A stretch of 64,000 nucleotides of DNA from a bacterium (GCA_023150945.1 JAKLJX010000001.1:553693-617692); one strand, 5' to 3'; shown: positions 43,882 through 53,295, numbered from the stretch's first letter. Numbers and translations are program-made. Notes: generated by a model not told the origin, from the sequence alone.

Positions 43882-44730
43882 TCAGTACAACCGCAAACTC
43901 TCCAGCCGCGCGATGCGCTTTTCCATCGGCGGGTGGGTGCTGAACAGGCTGAGCAACGCGCCGCCGCCGCTGAAGGGGCTCACGATGAACATGTGCGCCG
44001 TGGCCGGTGTCGCCGTCATGGGAATTTGCTGCGCAGCCGTGTGCAGTTTGCGCAACGCATTCGAGAGGTAACGCGGATTGCCCGCGATGCGTGCGCCTTC
44101 TTCGTCCGCCAAATACTCGCGGCTGCGGCTGATCGCCATTTGAATCAACATCGCCGCAATCGGCGCAACGATGATGGAAACCAGCGCGGCAATGGGATTC
44201 TGCCCTTCCTCGTCGTCGCTGCGGCCGGCGCCGAAGATCATCGCCCACTGCGCCATGTTGGCGATCATGCTGATGGCGCCGGCGATGGTCGCGGCGATCG
44301 TGCCGATCAGAATGTCACGATGCTTGATGTGCGCCAGCTCATGCCCGATCACGCCCGCCAGCTCATCGCGGTCGAGAATGCGCATGATGCCCTCGGTGAC
44401 GGCCACCGCGGAATGCTCGGGATTGCGGCCGGTGGCAAAGGCGTTGGGCTGATCGCCGGGGATGACATAGACCTTCGGCATGGGCAGGTTGGCGCGCGTC
44501 GCCAGCGACCGCACGATGCTGTACAGGGCCGGATGATCAACCTCGCGCACTTCCTGCGCACCGTACAGCTTCAGAACGATCTTGTCGCTGAACCAATAGC
44601 TGAAAAAGTTCATGACCAGCGCCAGGCCAAACGCGATGAACATGCCCGTTTGTCCGCCGAGCGCCTTGCCGATGACGACGAACAACGCCGTCAGGCCGGC
44701 CATGAGCATAAAAGTCTTCACTCTATTCAT
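43882..44730 (-). CDS. htpX: HtpX-type M48 membrane metalloprotease
   Basis: A 282-residue protein with two N-terminal and two central membrane helices, the zinc motif HELAH in [14 protein letters not shown] and a later Glu in [11 protein letters not shown] (third ligand). Quality-control protease of the inner membrane, usually induced by envelope stress. GGAAGGG 9 nt before ATG 44730 gives the start; eight bases overlap with the DUF2294 gene upstream, so they are cotranscribed and perhaps coupled. Confidence 0.93.
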   Translation of the reverse strand: MNRVKTFMLMAGLTALFVVIGKALGGQTGMFIAFGLALVMNFFSYWFSDKIVLKLYGAQEVREVDHPALYSIVRSLATRANLPMPKVYVIPGDQPNAFATGRNPEHSAVAVTEGIMRILDRDELAGVIGHELAHIKHRDILIGTIAATIAGAISMIANMAQWAMIFGAGRSDDEEGQNPIAALVSIIVAPIAAMLIQMAISRSREYLADEEGARIAGNPRYLSNALRKLHTAAQQIPMTATPATAHMFIVSPFSGGGALLSLFSTHPPMEKRIARLESLRLY

Positions 44731-45097
44731 GGCATTTTTCCCTTCCAATTTCAATACTTTTGTTCAGGGTGATGACTTCGAAGCGCATGCCGTCCGGCCC
44801 GATGGCGGATACGATGTCACGCACTTCGCAGCCTGTGATTTCTTCCAAACGTTCCTTCAGCAGCCATTTCACGCCTTCGAACTGCTGGCTTTTGAATTGG
44901 TGAAAGAGACGCCAGTCGGTCTCGTTGCGGGCGAGCGCCCGTTCGCCGGGGGCAAAGCAGTCGCTGGCACGCACGGTTACCAGATTGCCGGACAGAAAAG
45001 TTTCAACCGCCGCCGCCTGCTCGCCCAGTTGCTGGTTGAGAAAATCAGCCACCAGCGCGCTGATCTTCTGCGCCAGTTCTGCCGTGGAGTTGTTCAT
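44723..45097 (-). CDS. DUF2294 (MpsC-like) protein 1
   Basis: A 124-residue soluble protein of the DUF2294 family ([20 protein letters not shown] ... [20 protein letters not shown] ... [40 protein letters not shown]). In Staphylococcus the family member MpsC is linked to the MpsAB bicarbonate/Na+ uptake system; no mpsA or mpsB gene is here, but an SbtA bicarbonate transporter lies 11 kb away in the same direction. Start ATG 45097 follows GGAGCGCGGAA; the in-frame upstream start would add only a poor 14-residue prefix. It overlaps htpX by 8 nt. A terminator (45123-45170) separates it from a second DUF2294 gene. Confidence 0.8.
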   Translation of the reverse strand: MNNSTAELAQKISALVADFLNQQLGEQAAAVETFLSGNLVTVRASDCFAPGERALARNETDWRLFHQFKSQQFEGVKWLLKERLEEITGCEVRDIVSAIGPDGMRFEVITLNKSIEIGREKCHE

Positions 45098-45122
45098 TTC
45101 CGCGCTCCATGCTGGAGGGCCC

Positions 45123-45170
45123 AAAAAAAAGGCCGGCACCCGAATTCCGATCTGAATCCGAGCGCCGGCC
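45123..45170 (-). terminator. Intrinsic terminator between the two DUF2294 genes
   Basis: GGCCGGC...GCCGGCC stem with an inner CTCGGATTC / GAATTCGGG pairing, followed on the minus strand by eight T (A8 at 45123-45130). Strong. Confidence 0.9.
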
Positions 45171-45350
45171 TACCGTTTAGCTTACCGTCTTGTCCTGAAG
45201 ACTGTACTCTATCCCGTCTGCCCGCGGGTGATCATATATGTGAAGAAGCTTTTCAAACGGCCACTCGCTGCGATTGCTGTCGAGATGCCGTTTGCTCAGC
45301 TTGTGGCGATTAAGACGAAGGTGCGGAGAAAAAAGTTTTAACCCGCGGCC

Positions 45351-45728
45351 TCAAATTTTGCGCAGTTCTTCCTCCAAGTTCTTGTTGAGGCACAAGACGA
45401 AAACGCGCTCGCCGGTTTTGGAGCTGATGTCCGTGTGCAAGGTGATGACTTGTGCACCCGTCTTTTCGAAGACGATTTGCTCCAGCAACGAACGGGCGCT
45501 TTCGATCAGGCGCATGCGCACCTGCTTGATGAGCTGGGCACCATCGCGTTCGCTGGCCAGCTTTTCTTCCGCCGGCGTCAAGACGCCGCGCAGGCGGACG
45601 AGCACCATGTCTTGAATGATGAAGCTGCGCGCCTCGCGCGGGCCGCGGCCGAGATACTCGCGCTCGAATTGCGTCATGGCCGCGCTGAGGTCGGCCTCGA
45701 GCTGGCCTTTGGTTTTGGTGATTGGCAT
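45351..45728 (-). CDS. DUF2294 (MpsC-like) protein 2
   Basis: 125 residues, also a DUF2294 member: QLEADLSAAMTQFEREYLGRGPREARSFIIQDMVLVRLRG, then LIKQVRMRLIESARSLLEQIVFEKTGAQVITLHTDISSKTGERVFVLCLNKNLEEEL. The two copies differ strongly, so they are old paralogues or separate acquisitions. The start at ATG 45728 fits the family N-terminus. Single-gene transcript ended by the terminator at 45123-45170. A role in bicarbonate/sodium handling is possible by analogy to MpsC only. Confidence 0.8.
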   Translation of the reverse strand: MPITKTKGQLEADLSAAMTQFEREYLGRGPREARSFIIQDMVLVRLRGVLTPAEEKLASERDGAQLIKQVRMRLIESARSLLEQIVFEKTGAQVITLHTDISSKTGERVFVLCLNKNLEEELRKI

Positions 45729-45918
45729 GCTGCCGGTTCTGCCTTGTCGCTGGGATGCCGCAAATGGCCGCAATATAACCGGCGCCGGCCACAGATGCAA
45801 GCGCCGCCACGTGCGCCAGCCGCCGGTTTCCGCAAGATGCAGCTTGTATGTTTAGAGGAGAATTTTATTTTATTATCAATCGCCATTCGCTTTTCATCTC
45901 AATCTGCAGAGGCCGTGC

Positions 45919-47157
45919 ATGGCAGCAACCTTGCTGATTCTCCTGGGCGGCATCATCGGCGTGGGCTTCATCGGCAATTTGTTTTTCGAGCGTACCCGCA
46001 TCCCCTCGGTGTTGCTGCTGATCGCCATCGGCATTGTGCTGGGGCCGTTGACGCGCATCGTGCCGCCGGAATTGGTGCGGCCGTTCATGCCCGCGTTCGG
46101 CGCGGTGGCGCTCACCATCATTCTCTTCGAAGGCGGACTTGATCTCGACATTCGACACACGCTGCGCCAGGCCGGTCGCGCGATTCTGCTGGCCTTCGTG
46201 TCATTTACCCTGGCACTGTTTCTGATTTACTATGCCATCACCCTGGGCATGAATGCGCACGGCCGGTTGGTGTGGGCGTTGGCGGCGGCGCTCGGCTGCA
46301 CCAGCGCGCCCATCGTCATTCCCGTGCTCGCGCGCGCGGCGCCACAATCGCCGATGCGGCCTCTGCTGGTGGTGGAATCGGCATTGTCCGATGCGCTCGC
46401 AGTCATGGCGGTGCTGGCGTTGATCGGCCTCGAGCAAACCGAGCTTTCCGGTTCGACAATTGCCGGGCAGTTGGGGAAATCGATGCTCATCGGCGCGGGC
46501 GCCGCCGTGGTGGGCGGCCTGGTGTGGCTGTGGCTGTTGAGCCATCTCTCCGCGCGGCCGTTTTTCTATTTGATGACCATCGGCTTCGTGTTTCTGTTGA
46601 TGGGCATGGTGGAAGTGTTTCACGGCAGCGGCGCTTTGGCGGTGTTGATCTTCGGTATGATTCTCGCGAACGGCGAGGCGCTGGTGGGCATTTTCAATCC
46701 GCGCATTCGCGAGAAAATCGCCCGCAGTTTCGGCGAAGGTGGCGTGGCGCTGCATCCCCGCCTGACGGAGTCACATGCCGAGGTTTCCTTTCTCACGCGC
46801 AGCTTCTTTTTTGTTTACCTCGGCATCATTTTTCAATGGCCGGGCGCCGATTTTCGCATGTGGCTCACCATTGCTTTGGCCGCCGTCGCCATCATCGTCG
46901 GCCGCGAGATTGCCGTGCAGCTCACCGGCTGGGTCACGCGCGTTTCGGCGGTGCATCGGCCGCTGCTCAACGCCATGCTGCCGCGCGGTCTGGCCACGGC
47001 GGTGTTGGCCGCCATGCTGGTTGACCGCGCTACGCAGCCGGGCCCGGCGTGGGAAACCCTGGCCACCTTCGTGGTGGTGATCAGCAACTTGTGGATGACC
47101 TTTCGCCTCTTGAAGATTCGCCCGTCGCAAGATCCCATCGTGCAGGAGGCGGCATGA
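45919..47157 (+). CDS. CPA1-type cation/proton antiporter
   Basis: A 412-residue protein with about twelve helices. It shows LLIAIGIVLGPLTRIV, ILFEGGLDLDI (helix 3), LGCTSAPIVIPVLARA and SALSDALAVMAVLALIG (helix 5 Ser-Asp pair), matching the Nha/NhaP-type CPA1 exchangers. It exchanges Na+ or K+ for H+ across the inner membrane. It starts a plus-strand run; its stop overlaps the ATG of the next gene (ATGA), so the two are translationally coupled. AT-rich sequence, including AGGAG and TTTTATTTTATTATC, lies just upstream and may include its promoter. Confidence 0.88.
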   Translation: MAATLLILLGGIIGVGFIGNLFFERTRIPSVLLLIAIGIVLGPLTRIVPPELVRPFMPAFGAVALTIILFEGGLDLDIRHTLRQAGRAILLAFVSFTLALFLIYYAITLGMNAHGRLVWALAAALGCTSAPIVIPVLARAAPQSPMRPLLVVESALSDALAVMAVLALIGLEQTELSGSTIAGQLGKSMLIGAGAAVVGGLVWLWLLSHLSARPFFYLMTIGFVFLLMGMVEVFHGSGALAVLIFGMILANGEALVGIFNPRIREKIARSFGEGGVALHPRLTESHAEVSFLTRSFFFVYLGIIFQWPGADFRMWLTIALAAVAIIVGREIAVQLTGWVTRVSAVHRPLLNAMLPRGLATAVLAAMLVDRATQPGPAWETLATFVVVISNLWMTFRLLKIRPSQDPIVQEAA

Positions 47158-48392
47158 CCAAATGGACGGTGTTGCTCTGCCTGTTCGGCCTGCTGGCGGG
47201 CAGCGCTACGGCGCAAAAATTCCCGGGCCGGCAAACGGCGCGCGCCAAGCAAAGCCGGGTGGCGCTGCCGGCGCTGTTGGACAGCGTGGAGGTCTATCTG
47301 GCACTCGGTGTCGACAGCGCGGCGGCACGCGCCGAAGCGCAGCGCGTCGAAAACGTGTTGCACGAACTGCGCGCGCACGCCGCAACGCCCGAGCGCCTGC
47401 GGCTGCGCGAACGCGAGAGCGCCGGCATTCTCATGCTCGACACCACTGTCGTCCTAATTGTGCGGCCGGAAAACCGGGTGGATTGGCAGCTTTCGCCGCT
47501 CGCCAACGCCGTGTTGATTCGTGAACAAGTGCTGGCCGCGCCGCCGCCGCCGGCCTCCGGCTGGGATGAGGAAGATCTGTTGTTACGCCTGTTGTTGGGG
47601 GTGATTTATCCCTTCTCGCTGCTGGTGGTGTTGCGCATGACCCGTCTGGGGGTGTTGCATTGGGAACGCAACTGGCGTGGCGCCGCTCTGCGCTGGCTGC
47701 GGCAAATGGCCGCGCGTCGCGGCTTGTCGGAGAGAGATTTTCAGGCGCAGCGCGTCGTCAATTTTCTCACCGGCGTCGAGCGCCTGGTGCTCTACAGTGC
47801 GATCGTGATTTTGATTTCCTTCGGCTGGTTTGCGCTGTTTCCGCAGACCCAGCCGCTCGCCACGGCGCTGCTCGCCCGCATTATCGGCCCGCTGCTCGAG
47901 CTGATCGGCGGCACGGCGCGTGGCGTGCTGTTGCTGGCTTACAGCGTGCTGGTGGTGCTGCTCGCGTTTTGGGCCACGCGCCATCTGTCGCAGCGCCGGC
48001 GCCTGGAAAATCCACCGCCGATTCTGGCTGACCCGGTGATCTATTTTCCGCTGCGCATCGTGATCTGGATCGTCGCCCTCTTTCTCATTCTCTTTCCCTA
48101 TCCCGGCGCGCCCCGCTTGTTTGCCGTGGGCGTGCTGTTGATCGCGCTGCTGGCAACTTTGATGGCGCTGCGGCCGTTGGTGGAAGAGATTGCCACCGGC
48201 ATTTATTTCAACAGCTCGCATGCGCTCAAGGCCGGCGATCAGCTCACCGTCGAAGGCGTGGTCTACACCGTCGTGGCACCCGGCCTGGTTCATCTCGAAG
48301 TTCTGCGCGCGGACCGCCGGCACTGGCTGCCTTATTCCAAGATTCTGAAAGCTGAGCACACGCTCACGCCCGCACGGAGAGATGTCGCATGA
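47154..48392 (+). CDS. MscS-like membrane protein without the C-terminal domain
   Basis: A 412-residue protein with a signal peptide (VLLCLFGLLAGSATAQ), a periplasmic-type N-terminal part to about 125, several membrane helices and the MscS-type TM3/beta domain (AGDQLTVEGVVYTVV...DRRHWLPYSKILK) at the very end. Here the MscS fold stops right after the beta domain; the alpha/beta cage of typical MscS channels is missing. It may be a modified channel or a regulatory subunit. It overlaps the upstream antiporter by 4 nt and the downstream TrkH by 4 nt, so the three are translated together. Confidence 0.7.
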   Translation: MTKWTVLLCLFGLLAGSATAQKFPGRQTARAKQSRVALPALLDSVEVYLALGVDSAAARAEAQRVENVLHELRAHAATPERLRLRERESAGILMLDTTVVLIVRPENRVDWQLSPLANAVLIREQVLAAPPPPASGWDEEDLLLRLLLGVIYPFSLLVVLRMTRLGVLHWERNWRGAALRWLRQMAARRGLSERDFQAQRVVNFLTGVERLVLYSAIVILISFGWFALFPQTQPLATALLARIIGPLLELIGGTARGVLLLAYSVLVVLLAFWATRHLSQRRRLENPPPILADPVIYFPLRIVIWIVALFLILFPYPGAPRLFAVGVLLIALLATLMALRPLVEEIATGIYFNSSHALKAGDQLTVEGVVYTVVAPGLVHLEVLRADRRHWLPYSKILKAEHTLTPARRDVA

Positions 48393-50083
48393 ATGGCCGC
48401 TCCGCCCAACGCCTGCGCGCGCTCGACCATCTTGCCGCCGCGCTCGGCATCCTGGCTTTTGTGATGCTGACGCTGCGCTACGGCTTTCCGCATTGGCCCA
48501 TTCCCCGCTTCGTGCTCTTTGCCTGGACTGCGCTGCTGCCCATCGGCTTCTTTCTCGAAGCCATGTATCGCCTGCTCTGGGTCGATGATCCCTGGCGCTA
48601 TCTCGCGCGCCATCCGCTGCGCTATCTGCTGTTGTTGATGATCGTGCTCGAGCTTTCCAATGTGGCGGCGTGGAGTTCCGAGCAAACGCTGGCGGGCGCG
48701 AGCGCGGCGCGCATTGCGAGCGAGCTTTATCTCGCCGTTTTTCTCTTCGGCTTTGCCGGCAGTTGGGCGAAAGGCGCGATTCTCGCCAACCGCTGGCTGG
48801 CGAACCGGCGCGTTCCCGTGCTGGCCCTGCCGGCGATCACGTTTGCGGTTGCCATTGTGGCTGGCAGCCTGTTGCTTTCCTTGCCGGGCTTGCAGCAGCG
48901 GCCGCTGTCATGGCTCGATAATTTGTTCACGGCAGCCTCGGCGCTGTGCGTTACCGGCTTGACGGTTTATGACGTGGCCACTTCGCTCAACCCGCTTGGC
49001 CAGGCCATGCTCGCGCTGTTGATTCAAATCGGCGGCCTGGGCACGCTGACGATTCTCGGCATGCTGGCGCTGTGGCACGGCGGCAGCCTGACGTTGGGCG
49101 AGCGCGCCGCTTTCTCCGAGCTGGTCGGCGGCGCGCAACAACACGAAACCAAGAAACTGCTGGGCACGGTGCTCCGCGTCACGCTGCTGATCGAGGCCTT
49201 TGGCGCGCTGGGGTTTTGGCTGTTGTGGCGCGATCGGTTGGAGCATCCGCTGTTGCAGGGCGTGTTTCATGCCATTTCCGCCTTCTGCAACGCGGGCTTT
49301 GTCTTGTTCCGTGACAGCTTCGCCGGGTTTCGCGAGGACCCGGCCACGCTGGTCATGGTGATGCTGCTCATCATCGCGGGCGGTGCCGGTTTTCCGGTGA
49401 TTGCCAATCTCGCGCAGGCCGGCAGCAGCCGTTTGGTGCCGTGGCAGGAGAATCGCCCGCTGCTGCCGGCGAGCCGCGTCGTGCTCTATTGGTCCGGCGG
49501 CTTGATTGCCCTGGGCGCGTTGCTGTTCTTGATCGACGGCTGGCTGCACGGTGAGCCCCGCAATCTGCTCACGGCGGTGTTTCAATCCGTCACCGCGCGC
49601 ACGGCCGGATTTCAGATCGAATCGCAATTGCGCTTCGGCCTCACCGGCCTGCTCGGCACGATTCTGTTGATGATCATCGGTGCCTCGCCGCAATCCACCG
49701 GCGGCGGCGTGAAAACCGCGGTGCTCGCGCGCCTGGTTCAGCGCCTCGATCCGCGCGACGAACGGCAGTCCTCGCAATGGTTCATCACCTTCAAGCCGTT
49801 TCGCCTCGCGCTGTTGCTGATCGGCCTCTATGCCCTCACCGGGCTGGGCGCCGCCTTCTTGCTGCTCGCCACCGAGGCGCGGCCGCTGGCCGACGTTATG
49901 TTTGAATCGTTTTCCGCGCTCGGCACCGTTGGTCTCACGCGCGATCTGACCCCGGCACTGTCCGCGGCAGGCAAGGGCATTGTCATCGCCCTGATGTTCA
50001 CCGGCCGCGTGTTGTATCCGACCCTGGTGATCTGGATGATTCGCGGCCGCCGCGATTGCGCCGACCCGGTGCCGTGGGCGTGA
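48389..50083 (+). CDS. TrkH/KtrB-family K+ (or Na+) transporter
   Basis: A 564-residue protein with an extra N-terminal hydrophobic part of ~150 residues before the usual TrkH/KtrB core. The core carries four pore loops: AASALCVTGLTVYD, HAISAFCNAGFVL, TARTAGFQ and FSALGTVGLT, each with the family's Gly. It takes up K+ or Na+ and usually needs a cytosolic TrkA/KtrA gating subunit. No separate trkA is here; the only TrkA-type domains are in the KefB-like protein at 60998-62995. It begins inside the MscS-like gene (ATGA), so it belongs to the antiporter operon. Confidence 0.9.
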   Translation: MNGRSAQRLRALDHLAAALGILAFVMLTLRYGFPHWPIPRFVLFAWTALLPIGFFLEAMYRLLWVDDPWRYLARHPLRYLLLLMIVLELSNVAAWSSEQTLAGASAARIASELYLAVFLFGFAGSWAKGAILANRWLANRRVPVLALPAITFAVAIVAGSLLLSLPGLQQRPLSWLDNLFTAASALCVTGLTVYDVATSLNPLGQAMLALLIQIGGLGTLTILGMLALWHGGSLTLGERAAFSELVGGAQQHETKKLLGTVLRVTLLIEAFGALGFWLLWRDRLEHPLLQGVFHAISAFCNAGFVLFRDSFAGFREDPATLVMVMLLIIAGGAGFPVIANLAQAGSSRLVPWQENRPLLPASRVVLYWSGGLIALGALLFLIDGWLHGEPRNLLTAVFQSVTARTAGFQIESQLRFGLTGLLGTILLMIIGASPQSTGGGVKTAVLARLVQRLDPRDERQSSQWFITFKPFRLALLLIGLYALTGLGAAFLLLATEARPLADVMFESFSALGTVGLTRDLTPALSAAGKGIVIALMFTGRVLYPTLVIWMIRGRRDCADPVPWA

Positions 50084-50122
50084 TTTGCGTTGCAGATTAA
50101 CCGGGAAAAATTTGTGCTTGAC

Positions 50123-50129
50123 AAGGAGG
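50123..50129 (+). promoter_or_regulatory. Strong ribosome-binding site (AAGGAGG) defining a TTG start
   Basis: AAGGAGG lies 5 nt before TTG 50135, which opens directly into a signal peptide; no ATG within the region has such a site. This decides the start of the MscS gene. Confidence 0.75.
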
Positions 50130-50134
50130 CTATT

Positions 50135-51814
50135 TTGCTTTCCCAAAGGTTGGTTTGGGCGATTTTTATGCCGGCCTTGTTCATGCTGGCTGCGGTTAAC
50201 GCCAGGCCGGTGCAGAGCGATTCCACCAAGCCGGCAGCGTCATTGGGCGCACCTGTTGTTTTTGCCGGGGACACGCTTTTTCATATTCGCGAACGCGTAG
50301 GTTCTTTCCCGCCGGAGCATCGCGCTCGCGCCATCATCGAACGTTTGACGACGTTGTCTACCCGCGCCTTCACCGGCAGCGACACCCTTTTGACGAACGA
50401 AGGCGAAACCAGCACGGATATTCTCGCTGGCGATGCGATCATCATGACCATCACCGACGCCGACGCCGCGGGCCTGGCGCGCGCGCAGATGGTGCAAGCC
50501 TACACGCAAAAAATTCAGGCAGCGCTGGAGAAAGAGGCTGAACAAACGAGCGTAAAGAATATTTTGCTCGGCGCGTTTTTTTCCGTATTGGCTACTGTTG
50601 TCGCAATCGTGGTCTTAAAACTGCTCAACAAACTCTTCGCAAAAATATTTGCCCAACTCCAGGCCTGGCGCGGTACCCGCATTCCCGCTCTCAAAATTCA
50701 AAATTTGGAGGTTCTTTCCGCGGACCGCGTCACCAACATTTTGCTGGGATTCGCCAAGGCATTGCGCGCTGCCGTCGTGCTGTTGCTGTTGTATTTCTAT
50801 CTGCCGCTGGTCTTCAGTTTTTTTCCGTGGACCGAGGGGCTGGCCGCCAGACTTTTTGGCTATGTTCTCTCACCGCTGCGCGTACTCTGGCGCGGTTTTG
50901 CCGCTTATTTGCCCAACATCTTTTTCATTGCCGTCACCGTTTTTGTCACGCACTACACCGTAAGATTCATTCGCTGGATTTTCAACGAACTGGGCAAAGG
51001 GACAATTGCGTTACCCGGTTTTTATCCGGAATGGGCCGAACCAACGTTTAAGATCGTGCGTTTTCTGGTCATCGCGTTCGTGTTGATTGTGGTATTTCCC
51101 TACTTGCCGGGGGCCGGCTCGCCGGCTTTTCAAGGCGTGTCGGTTTTTCTTGGCATTTTGTTTTCATTAGGCTCCGCCTCCGCCATTTCCAACGTGGTGG
51201 CGGGCGTCGTACTCACCTACACGCGCGCCTTCAATCTTGGTGATCGCGTGAAAATCGGCGATACCATGGGCGAGGTGGTGGAAAGAACACTGTTGGTCAC
51301 CCGCCTCCGCACCATCAAAAACGTCGATGTCACGATTCCCAACGCCATGGTGCTCGGCAGTCACATCATCAACTATAGTTCCTCCGCACAAGCGCACGGG
51401 CTGATCTTGCACACCACGGTCACCATTGGCTATGACGTGCCGTGGCGCCGGGTACATGCATTGTTGCTCGCCGCCGCAGCGAACACCAAACACATCCTGA
51501 ATGATCCGCCGCCGTTCGTTTTGCAGACAGGTTTGAATGATTTTTATCCGAGCTACGAATTGAATGCCCACACCGATCAGCCCGAGTTCATGGCCGGCAT
51601 CTATTCCGAGCTGCACCAGAATATTCAAGACAAGTTCAACGAGGCGGGCGTCGAAATTATGTCGCCACATTACAGTGCGATGCGCGACGGCAATCAAACC
51701 ACCATTCCGCAGGACTATCTGCCCAAGACATACACACCGCCGTCCTTTCGGATTCTGCCGGTGGAAGGGTTGTTTGATCGGCGCAAGCCTGTGTCTGCCA
51801 CAAACGTGGAATAG
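50135..51814 (+). CDS. MscS-family mechanosensitive channel with long N-terminal region
   Basis: A 559-residue protein: signal peptide (LVWAIFMPALFMLAAVNA), a periplasmic region to about 150, four to five membrane helices and a full MscS core. The core includes the TM3 with alternating Gly/Ala (GSASAISNVVAGVVLTYTRAF), the beta domain (GDRVKIGDTMGEVVERTLLVTRLRT) and the C-terminal alpha/beta domain (LHTTVTIGYDVPWRRVHALL, LNAHTDQPEF). Opens on membrane tension during osmotic downshock. TTG start 50135 is fixed by the ribosome site just before it. It follows TrkH by 51 nt, so it may be in the same transcript. Confidence 0.9.
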   Translation: MLSQRLVWAIFMPALFMLAAVNARPVQSDSTKPAASLGAPVVFAGDTLFHIRERVGSFPPEHRARAIIERLTTLSTRAFTGSDTLLTNEGETSTDILAGDAIIMTITDADAAGLARAQMVQAYTQKIQAALEKEAEQTSVKNILLGAFFSVLATVVAIVVLKLLNKLFAKIFAQLQAWRGTRIPALKIQNLEVLSADRVTNILLGFAKALRAAVVLLLLYFYLPLVFSFFPWTEGLAARLFGYVLSPLRVLWRGFAAYLPNIFFIAVTVFVTHYTVRFIRWIFNELGKGTIALPGFYPEWAEPTFKIVRFLVIAFVLIVVFPYLPGAGSPAFQGVSVFLGILFSLGSASAISNVVAGVVLTYTRAFNLGDRVKIGDTMGEVVERTLLVTRLRTIKNVDVTIPNAMVLGSHIINYSSSAQAHGLILHTTVTIGYDVPWRRVHALLLAAAANTKHILNDPPPFVLQTGLNDFYPSYELNAHTDQPEFMAGIYSELHQNIQDKFNEAGVEIMSPHYSAMRDGNQTTIPQDYLPKTYTPPSFRILPVEGLFDRRKPVSATNVE

Positions 51815-51895
51815 CTTCAGGCCGGAGACCGCCGTTTTGATTCACTCAAGCCGGGCTTCGCCCGGTGCAACCCCGCAGCATGGAGGTGATTGACT

Positions 51896-52369
51896 ATGGC
51901 CAAACCGAAGAGCTTCAATCTCACCGATCTCGACACCATGACTTGCCTGATCGATGAGATCTTCTCGGAAATGAATCTTGGTCTGATCGTCTATCAGTTG
52001 GAAGACCCGGCGGCGGCCAGCTCGCTCAAGCTGGTCTATGCCAACAAACAGGCCTCGCGCTACACCGGCAGCGATTTGAGCCGGTCGGTGGGGAAATATC
52101 TGCCGGAGGCGTTTCCGGCGCTGGCGCAAACCGACGTGCCGGAGTTGTATGCCGACGTCGTGCGCACCAAGCAGCCACGCACCGTGGGTGCGTTCGAGTA
52201 CAGCGACGTCAACGTCGAGAAGGCCTACTATGCCGTGAAAGCCTTTCCCATGCCCAATGCCTGCGTCGGCATTCTCTTCGAGAATATCACGCTGCGCAAG
52301 CAATTGGAGGAAATGGTCAAGCACCGGACGGAACAGGCGCACCCGCCAGAAGCACCGGAAGCAACCTGA
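51896..52369 (+). CDS. Stand-alone PAS-domain protein
   Basis: A 157-residue soluble protein with a PAS-type fold: IDEIFSEMNLGLIVYQLED (first strand), LKLVYANKQASRYTG, SVGKYLPEAFP and a C-terminal AYYAVKAFPMPNACVGILFENITLRKQ, followed by a short charged helix. There is no kinase or cyclase domain attached, so it may partner with another regulator. GGAGGTG 7 nt before ATG 51896 fixes the start. A CCGGGC-TTC-GCCCGG hairpin is seen at 51851-51865 upstream. Confidence 0.85.
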   Translation: MAKPKSFNLTDLDTMTCLIDEIFSEMNLGLIVYQLEDPAAASSLKLVYANKQASRYTGSDLSRSVGKYLPEAFPALAQTDVPELYADVVRTKQPRTVGAFEYSDVNVEKAYYAVKAFPMPNACVGILFENITLRKQLEEMVKHRTEQAHPPEAPEAT

Positions 52370-52407
52370 GCAGCGGCCAGCCATTCGCTCGATTGGGAGA
52401 ATCCGCC

Positions 52408-53295
52408 ATGGATCGTATTCGCGTCGCCGCCCTGCAATACTTCATTCGTCCCGTGACCACCTTCGCGCAGTTCCGCGACCAGGTCGAAGGCTTGGTGCAG
52501 ACCGCCGCCGATTACAAATGCCATCTCATCGTCTTTCCGGAATATTTCACGGTGCAGTTGCTCACCCTCGGCCAAATCAAACGCCCGATCCACGAGCAAA
52601 TCCGCGACCTTGCCAAGCAGGTGCCGCGCTTCGTCGAGACGATGGCCGGGCTGGCGCGCGCCAACAAAATTCACATCGTTGCCGGCACAACCCCGGCACG
52701 CGAAGACGGCGACGAACGAGTCTATAACGAGTGTTTCTTCTTCAGTCCAACCGGCTCGTTCGGCGTGCAGGGCAAAACCCACATGACCCGCTTCGAGAGC
52801 GAAGAATGGCACGTCGCCCCGCGGACCAGGCTGAAAATTTTCGAGTCCGATTTCGGCCGGGTCGCGATCGCGATTTGCTATGACGTCGAATTCCCCGAGA
52901 TCGCGCGCGCGGCCGCGCGGCAGGAGGCGCACATTCTCATCGTGCCGAGCTGCACCGACGACCGCCAGGGCTTTTTGCGCGTGCGCTATTGCGCGCACGC
53001 CCGCGCCATCGAAAACCAGATGTATGTCATTCAAGCCTCCACCGTGGGCTCGCTGCCGATGGTGCCCGCGGTCTCCCTCAACTATGGCCAGGCCGCCATT
53101 CTCACGCCCAGTGATTTTGCCTTCTCGCGTGACGGTATCCTCGCCGAAGGCAATCCCAACCAGGAAATGATGGTCATTGGCGAACTCAATCTCAAAACGA
53201 TCGCGGAGTCGCGCTTGTCCGGCACGGTGTTGCCGCTGTGGGACAGCCGCCGCACCGCGGAAGTCGTCTCGCAATCCGAATTGGTAAAGCTATGA
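52408..53295 (+). CDS. Carbon-nitrogen hydrolase (nitrilase superfamily)
   Basis: A 295-residue enzyme with the full catalytic set: Glu45 in VFPEYF, Lys123 in GKTHMTRFE and Cys157 in AICYDVEFPE. Sequence features are those of the YhcX-type branch, whose members hydrolyse amides (putative amidase). GGGAG 8 nt before ATG 52408 favours this start over TTG 52393. Its stop overlaps the start of the GNAT gene (ATGA): in many bacteria these two domains are one polypeptide (GNAT first, then nitrilase), so here the split pair in reversed order most likely works together. Substrate unknown. Confidence 0.9.
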   Translation: MDRIRVAALQYFIRPVTTFAQFRDQVEGLVQTAADYKCHLIVFPEYFTVQLLTLGQIKRPIHEQIRDLAKQVPRFVETMAGLARANKIHIVAGTTPAREDGDERVYNECFFFSPTGSFGVQGKTHMTRFESEEWHVAPRTRLKIFESDFGRVAIAICYDVEFPEIARAAARQEAHILIVPSCTDDRQGFLRVRYCAHARAIENQMYVIQASTVGSLPMVPAVSLNYGQAAILTPSDFAFSRDGILAEGNPNQEMMVIGELNLKTIAESRLSGTVLPLWDSRRTAEVVSQSELVKL

